Source: Archegozetes longisetosus
Lineage: Eukaryota > Arthropoda > Arachnida > Sarcoptiformes > Trhypochthoniidae
Direction: 5' to 3'
NCBI GenBank assembly: GCA_018873245.2
Contig: JAEMBT020000005.1
Location: 12,942,001 to 13,006,000 of the forward strand
Length of the DNA stretch: 64,000 bases
Shown here: one piece after another, positions 58,405 through 64,000 of the stretch
How positions within the stretch are numbered: position 1 is the first letter of the stretch
Layout: each line of letters starts with the position of its first letter
The notes under the pieces: generated by a model
Database searches by the model: none
The model's input: only the letters and a program-made list of their open reading frames with translations
Told to the model about the DNA's origin: nothing
Position numbers and translations under genes: made by a program

Positions 58405-59664
58405 TCAACCAAAAACATCAAAACTAAAAATTGGTTGTATTTGTCGCATAGGAGGAAATGGTGTAAAAAACAAACCAACGACTGGTTGTCTTGTATTTTC
58501 TGGAGGTTTTTCTTTCTCTAATGGTTGAACGAAAGGATTCCATTTGGAAAGTGATTGTGCTTGATGTTGTTGCTGTTGTATTATTTGTTGTGGTTTCAGT
58601 TGTACGAAAGAAATCGGAACTCGATTTGGACTTTTTGCAGGAATAGACTTTACAAAACCAGAATTCGAGTTTTCCGGTGCATTCTTTGGTATAGCATCTA
58701 GATTTACCTTTTGTCCTTGTTGCCGATGTTGTATTACTTGTTTGACTGGCTTGGACTGTATAAAAGAAAGTGGAACTGGATTTGAACTACTTTTAGGAAT
58801 GGGTCTTACAGAACCAGAATTCGTGCTCGCAAGTGTTGTATTTAACATAACATCTGAATTCGCTTTCGTGGGTGAAGTTCGTACCAAAAGATTAGGTCTT
58901 ATTCCTAATCTGGGTCTTAGTATTTTTTTGAGTAAAGGCTTAGTGATTGTTTCTTTCAATTTTGTTTGTTTCGATGTATCTGCAATCGAGTCTTTATTTA
59001 CTTTATGTGGTCCAATATTTGCATTTTGTTCGACAAATCGAACTTGTACACTAGAATCTGCGATTGGTTTAATATCTGAACCAGAATCCGGTATTGGCTT
59101 GAAAGCTGAAGATTTCAGTATCGGTTCGACAGTTGAAGTTTGTTTTAAAAAAACTGGATTTAGTTTTCCTATTGAATTTTGCATCACAGTGTCTTCATTA
59201 GTTTCATTGATATAAGTATCAATCAGAGAACTAGGAGTAGTTTCATTTTCATTTGTGTCGATCAATAGCTTTACAGTCGAATCCATTGTACTTTTAGAAT
59301 ATTCTTTTAAAGAATCAGAATTTCTTGTATTTTCAGAGTTCTCATCAATTAAGTTAGGATTTGCCACAAAGTCTGGAATTTCTTTTAGCTCATCCATAGA
59401 TTCATTAACCTGTTTCTGAATATCAGAATCTAGTTTCAAATCATTTTCAGAAATAGTCACATGTTCTGATTCTGCTTCATTCTCGTGAGTACAATTTCCA
59501 GAATCTGGATTTATATCATCCTCGAAACCAGAATTAGCTTCGTTATTTGATTGTTGAGCTATTTCTGAATGAAGAACACGTTCATTATTCAGTCTCAATT
59601 GATGACAGCCAGATATAAATTCTGTAAATATTACATAAGTTAATAGAAAATTAATCAACGCCAT
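58405..59664 (-). CDS. Secreted low-complexity Ser/Asn/Pro-rich protein, single exon
   Basis: I do not recognise this protein. The ATG at 59664 gives 419 residues; an in-frame TTG lies upstream, but the ATG begins a good signal peptide (MALINFLLTYVIFTEFISGC). The first half is acidic and rich in Asn, Glu, Ser and Asp. The second half is Pro/Ser/Gln-rich and contains two imperfect repeats of about 55 residues: S-G-S-V-R-P-I-P-K-S...VPLSFIQSKPVKQVIQ, then S-G-F-V-K-S-I-P-A-K-S...VPISFVQLKPQQIIQ. A Gln-rich run and a short aromatic tail (FSFDVFG) end the protein. Few cysteines. The uninterrupted frame, signal peptide and repeat structure argue that it is real. It may be a secreted matrix, silk-like or saliva component, but this is a guess. 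Confidence 0.65.
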   Translation of the reverse strand: MALINFLLTYVIFTEFISGCHQLRLNNERVLHSEIAQQSNNEANSGFEDDINPDSGNCTHENEAESEHVTISENDLKLDSDIQKQVNESMDELKEIPDFVANPNLIDENSENTRNSDSLKEYSKSTMDSTVKLLIDTNENETTPSSLIDTYINETNEDTVMQNSIGKLNPVFLKQTSTVEPILKSSAFKPIPDSGSDIKPIADSSVQVRFVEQNANIGPHKVNKDSIADTSKQTKLKETITKPLLKKILRPRLGIRPNLLVRTSPTKANSDVMLNTTLASTNSGSVRPIPKSSSNPVPLSFIQSKPVKQVIQHRQQGQKVNLDAIPKNAPENSNSGFVKSIPAKSPNRVPISFVQLKPQQIIQQQQHQAQSLSKWNPFVQPLEKEKPPENTRQPVVGLFFTPFPPMRQIQPIFSFDVFG

Positions 59665-60835
59665 ATATACTGTACATAAGTTAGCCAACAGATTTGATTA
59701 TATGTTTCCTGTTGAGGAAAGCATGATTTTGATTTAAAAATGGCGAAAATAATTAAAAAAAACTATAGCAACATATAGTTTATTCTTTTAAAATTTGATC
59801 GTTTAGAAAAGTAAAACTGTAGTTCCAATGACATATCGAAAGATAAGACACAACCTTATGTTCTTTAAAGAGGTCATCGCTTGAAGTTTTTTTGTAAAAT
59901 TTCTATTATATTTTACGAAGTTTGCTCAGTTTATTATTCAAATTTTCAAAGTAAAAAGTTTTATAGTTCAAATCATGTGCAATAAAGCTTTGAAATCAGG
60001 GAATGAAGCTCTAGTAAGTTCTGCTTTAGACTTGATCCTAATAACTTCTATAGTGATGAGTATATCAATTTTTTGAACTAATTACCATCAGGACTAAGAG
60101 GTTGTCGTGACTTCCTAGATAAAACTGTTGGCTGGATTATAGTAGATATACAGAAATGGATTAGTTATATGAAAATGTTCGTAAGTCATGTAGAACCTGA
60201 ATGCTGATGAACTGACTTTATTCAATCTGATATTAAAAGAAATAATTGAGTTGACGATCACAGTCTGTTTTCTAGTCAGCAAGCCAATAATAGGTAACTT
60301 TTTCCGTGTGCTAAAAATTTATGGATTTTTAGGGCTTATTAGTTGTTTATGCGAATGCTGAATACCTTGAACTAGACAAGGGATTGGGTTAAATGATGTA
60401 CGAGAACGAATTATCAAACGATTTATTGATAATATGTCGAATACAAACATTAAGAATTTAGTGAAATCAAATGGAGAAGAGGTTATTACAAATTTTGAAA
60501 ACAATATGAACAATGTTCGGCTCAATTTTTAGTATTGTACAAATAGAATATTCTATAAGTTAATTAAGATACTGTCACTCAAATAGTGAGCAAATATGTA
60601 AAAACCTATGTCGTATTGAGTTTTTGATTTCATCTCTCATTCTTAAGCTTAAATTGTTAAAATTCTAGCTATCAAATATTCTTTTAAGATTATTAAGAGA
60701 ACTTGAGTCAATTTTTCTGTTATTTTTAAGTTTAAAATTTCTAACTTTCGAAGTATCGAAAGCTTAACTTTAATTAATGATTGAGAAAATAAATAATTGA
60801 ATTGAGTATCGAGTAAACAGCCAACAAATGAATGA
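59665..60835. other. Intergenic region with exon-like fragments (+)
   Basis: No gene can be built with confidence. Exon-like pieces on the plus strand are an ATG frame at about 59974 ending at a GTAAGT donor, a segment 60095-60178 (GLRGCRDFLDKTVGWIIVDIQ) bounded by ATCAG and GTAAGT, and a frame about 60335-60530 (GLLVVYANAEYLELDKG, then, one base shifted at GGG, LNDVRERIIKRFIDN) ending in a stop. The second and third are phase-compatible. This could be a small secreted-protein gene with one base missing, or a relic. Confidence 0.3.
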
Positions 60836-63538
60836 CTAAATCAATGAATACAAGAGCTTAACGTAAGCCTGTCTCAAAAACGCAACATTAAAATTGAATG
60901 AGCTCTTAAAATGAGTGATTGTTGGCGTATCCAGTACAAAACTAGTCCATAGGTAATCGTGAATCATCATCAAAGACATAGCCAAAGGTATTAAAACCAC
61001 AACAACTGTTGTCAATAAAGCCATTACTAGTATCAAAGCAGACATCGCTATAACGATCATCATCTGTAGAGCTGTCGGTTCGTCATCTGGTACTCTACTA
61101 CTAGCTTGCTCATCAATTTTTAGTTTTAGATTTTTAGGTAGTATTAGTTCACCCAATAGTTTCTTATTTAGTTGGCATGTGCTCAAAGTTATGTTTATTT
61201 TTCGTGTTTGGTTTTCTTGGCATAAGTTTATAGCTCTTATGATCAGGTTCTCAGTGATTTTCGGCATGTCTGTTAGTACTAAGGACCTGATGGCGGTCGT
61301 GTCGAGCAATGTTTTCATTGAGCTATCAGTTATGACTTGAAATAATGACAGGTTTAATCGACGTATTGGCAACACTTGAAGACTTAAGAGCCCTTTATCA
61401 CTAATCTTGCCGTTTCCTAAAAAACAAAAAGTCAAACTTTTAGATAAGGAAATGTCGAAAAATACAGGAAAGAAAACTTTTTAGAATTAATCAAAATCTA
61501 GAAAAGTGAAAACTCTTCGAATAAGTATTGAAAGATATATAAATAAACATCTTAAATAAGAAGACATCGAATAAAATATAGAAACAAAAACTTTTTACGT
61601 AAGGAAGTATTGAAAATATAACAAAATTCAGACTCCTTAGATAAGTATAAAAACATTTAAAATGTGGAGTTTTTGGATAAGAAATATAGAAAAATACGAA
61701 AAATGTATACCAGAAATAGTTAAATCTTCAAGAATAGGGCACAAATTGACTAAACTTTCGAGCGATCTATCGCTCAATCTGAGAGTCCACTCGAAATCAC
61801 CCGAAATGACAAGTTTTTGAAGTTGTTTAGACTGCCTCAACATATCCATAAACTGTTTATGATCAATAGCTGAATATTGTTGGTAACATCGGATTTGATC
61901 GAGGACTAAACTTTTCAACGACAAGAAGCCAATATCTGAGAGATAATCCGGCAATTCTTCCTCAGTACAAAAGTGAAGCTCTAGTCGTTCCAATCTTTTA
62001 AACTTCTTGAAAGACTTTAGAGAACTTAAGACTCCAAAAACACTCAGATTCTTGACATTAACTCCGTTTCCTTTAGTGATATTCATTAGTATTGTCTCAA
62101 TTGGCTCCTCACTAGACAAATCACCACAAACTAAAGTTTCAATAGTTTGGCCAAGATTTGCGACAGAATTACCAACAATCTGGTTATCACTTATGTCGAG
62201 ATACTTAAGTTTATCACACGCGCTAATAATTTTAGTTAAATCTGCTTCACTTAGTCTACATTGACGCAGTGTCAGTGAGCTTAAGTTGGGGTAAGCCTGA
62301 GTTAACAGATGCCAGCCATAGCCTTATTAATAATTAATTAAAAACTGTTAGTTATGATCATGAAAACGATTGTCAAAAATAATCTTGGTTGATAAAAATA
62401 TTATTTCTCAACACCTAATTTCTCTTATAAGTAGATAGACTTTTTAAAATTATTACTTCATAGATAATTGAAATAAAATTTGATTCGTTATTATGATTAA
62501 AAGAATTGAAAATTAAATCTCAATACTCAACACATTCTTAATTATGAGCAAAATTTTTGTTATAAATGGATAGTTTGGAAGTTTTGTGTTTAGTAGATGA
62601 GTCATAAATATAAAATTAAAAGTTTTATAAAAAAAATCAATCCTTTTGTACAATTGGAGAGACGTATAGGAAACGAAATTCTAATTGTTATTCTTTTTAA
62701 TAGAAATGAATTAAATTGAATTACCCTGGGCACTCAAAAAAAACTTGGATCATTTAAAGCTTAATTGCACTAAACATTACACAAAAAAGTTGAAGGTAAA
62801 TGGTTTTAGTAAAGAATAACAATTAATACTTAGAATAATTTTATATCAATACTTATTGGTACTGATTATTGCGCGTTAAATCAGTAACTATTAGTATGTC
62901 AATTCTGAATCAAGTTCTTATTGACTGATGCAAAGACTTTCTAGTTTTGTCATAAAAAAGATTTTATTGAGTGAAATTATGAAAGCAAGCCTTTTCAAAT
63001 AAAAAAGCATCTTAAAAATAGGAAAAAATAGAAAATAGTTTACATGAAAGTGTAAGACATAATTCAAAATAAATATCTGCATAACTATATAACTTCCTAA
63101 AGTATCAATTGATAGCTTACCTGTAAGACTGTTAAACAGTGAATACTCATTATTATAATTAAAGGTCAGGCCATTACAGTAGCAAAAACTCAAGGTGCAT
63201 AAGTTGGTGCAATTTTTCGTAATTGTAAACATAACAATATCTGATAACTCCATCATGTTCCTGATGGTTAAAGTTGTAATATTACGAAATCGATGTAACA
63301 TGAAGTTAAAAACACGAAAGTTTAGATTTTTGCGATCAACCAGGATCGAAAAGTTGGAACAATTTGATTGATCAAACATCTGACTACGAGCTATAATTTC
63401 GAGCGATTGTTGTCCAGAAAACAGTTTGTCAACCGACGCTAACCATTTTTTGCACACTAGACGACACGATAGTTTATCACGCATTGATAAGTGCGAGAAA
63501 ATATGTATCAAACAGTCCATGTTTAGAGTTTCATCCAT
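60836..63538 (-). CDS. F-box and leucine-rich-repeat protein with C-terminal membrane segment
   Basis: Three exons, 63538-63121, 62322-61711, 61416-60836, phase 1 at both joints, 536 residues. Residues about 1-45 form an F-box (LIHIFSHLSMRDKLSCRLVCKKW), which binds Skp1 in SCF ubiquitin ligases. The rest of exons 1 and 2 and the first part of exon 3 are leucine-rich repeats of the Fbxl type (SLTLRQCRLSEADL, KLKYLDISDN, LERLELHFC, LKSLVLDQIRC, LQKLVISG, LEDLTISG, IRRLNLSLFQ). About residues 461-496 are a very hydrophobic stretch (MMIVIAMSALILVMALLTTV and on) long enough for one or two membrane helices, followed by about 40 residues. That membrane segment is unusual for F-box proteins. The first intron is about 800 bp and seems empty. 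Confidence 0.85.
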
Positions 63539-64000
63539 TTTTAGAGCCCTTTGTATAAGATATTTACATAAAATTAAATGAAATATGGTTTTTAAGGTTT
63601 GATTGGTTGTAAACTCTGAGAGATGTTTTAATCGTTAAAACTTAATTATATTTGTTTTGACTTCTCCAGACTGATTATAAGGTTTATTCAATAAACTTGA
63701 ATACTATTTTCTCTCCCTCATTATGAGTTGGGAGCAAGCTTTAAAGTTGCCAAAGTATGTATCAAAAATACAAATAGTTATCACTTGAACTTGAAATCCT
63801 TGATTTCAAAATAACCTTAATTTAAATTCGCGTCTATTATTAGGAGCTATATTTTTCTCAACTTATTTTATTGATGATATTTATGGAAGTTTCCTTTGAA
63901 AATATTTACTGATACTTAAAAATTAATTAAAATTTGACAAAATTATATTTTCAAAACATTAATAACGTTTTACTTACCAGATAGTCTGGTAGACAAATAA
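63539..64000. other. Intergenic, upstream of the F-box gene
   Basis: About 460 bp with no ORF. It should contain the promoter of the minus-strand F-box gene. A CTTACCAG-like donor/acceptor complement near 63972 may belong to a gene beyond the window. Confidence 0.3.

Noticed and set aside
58742..59215. 157-codon plus-strand ORF
   Set aside because: Antisense shadow of the low-complexity secreted protein, whose frame is longer, has a signal peptide and internal repeats.
1..64000. tRNA, rRNA or CRISPR features
   Set aside because: I saw no tRNA-like cloverleaf with A and B boxes, no rRNA sequence and no regularly spaced direct repeats with unique spacers.

Overview
The window is eukaryotic: very AT-rich DNA with genes split by short GT-AG introns (mostly 50-500 bp), secreted protein families in local clusters, and many DNA-transposon relics. 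The gene content (apolipoprotein D-like lipocalin cluster, PX-PH phospholipase D, cathepsin-type protease, histidine acid phosphatase) fits an invertebrate, plausibly an arthropod such as a mite. The species cannot be named from the sequence. I rebuilt exons by hand from splice sites, reading-frame phase and paralogue comparison. Track-style single-frame ORFs are mostly single exons of these genes.

Layout. 1-2.4 kb: a short unrecognised Asn/Asp-rich gene (+). 2.7-8.7 kb: a ten-exon phospholipase D (-). 8.7-13.0 kb: no gene seen. 13.0-15.25 kb: two tandem two-exon genes (+) whose products have a signal peptide followed by two domains resembling cytoplasmic dynein light chain LC8. 15.5-21.8 kb: a 21-exon gene (-) encoding about eight consecutive lipocalin-like modules, like the insect 'polycalins'. 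22.2-27.7 kb and 50.3-53.4 kb: single-domain lipocalins (-), three apparently intact in the parts I can see, plus two relics. They share exon sizes and phases, so the multi-module gene and the single genes probably arose from one local family.

28-38.2 kb and 41.7-49.4 kb are transposon-rich: two Merlin (ISXO2-like) relics, two Tc1/mariner relics with long inverted repeats, a LINE fragment with RNase H, a P-element fragment, and several small inverted-repeat elements with readable target duplications. They are nested, so relative insertion order can be read. A broken fragment of an nrf-6-like acyltransferase lies at 33.5-34.5 kb. 38.9-41.5 kb: a papain-family protease (+) with an unusual C-terminal domain resembling phage tail-collar proteins. 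53.9-54.8 kb: a Mutator-like miniature element nested in a TA-flanked element. 56.06-57.87 kb: secreted histidine acid phosphatase (+). 58.4-59.7 kb: secreted low-complexity protein (-). 60.8-63.5 kb: F-box/leucine-rich-repeat protein with a C-terminal membrane segment (-).

Three otherwise intact genes (phospholipase D, multi-lipocalin, cathepsin) each have one frame break equal to exactly one missing base, beside short homopolymers. That pattern suggests assembly indels rather than three dying genes.
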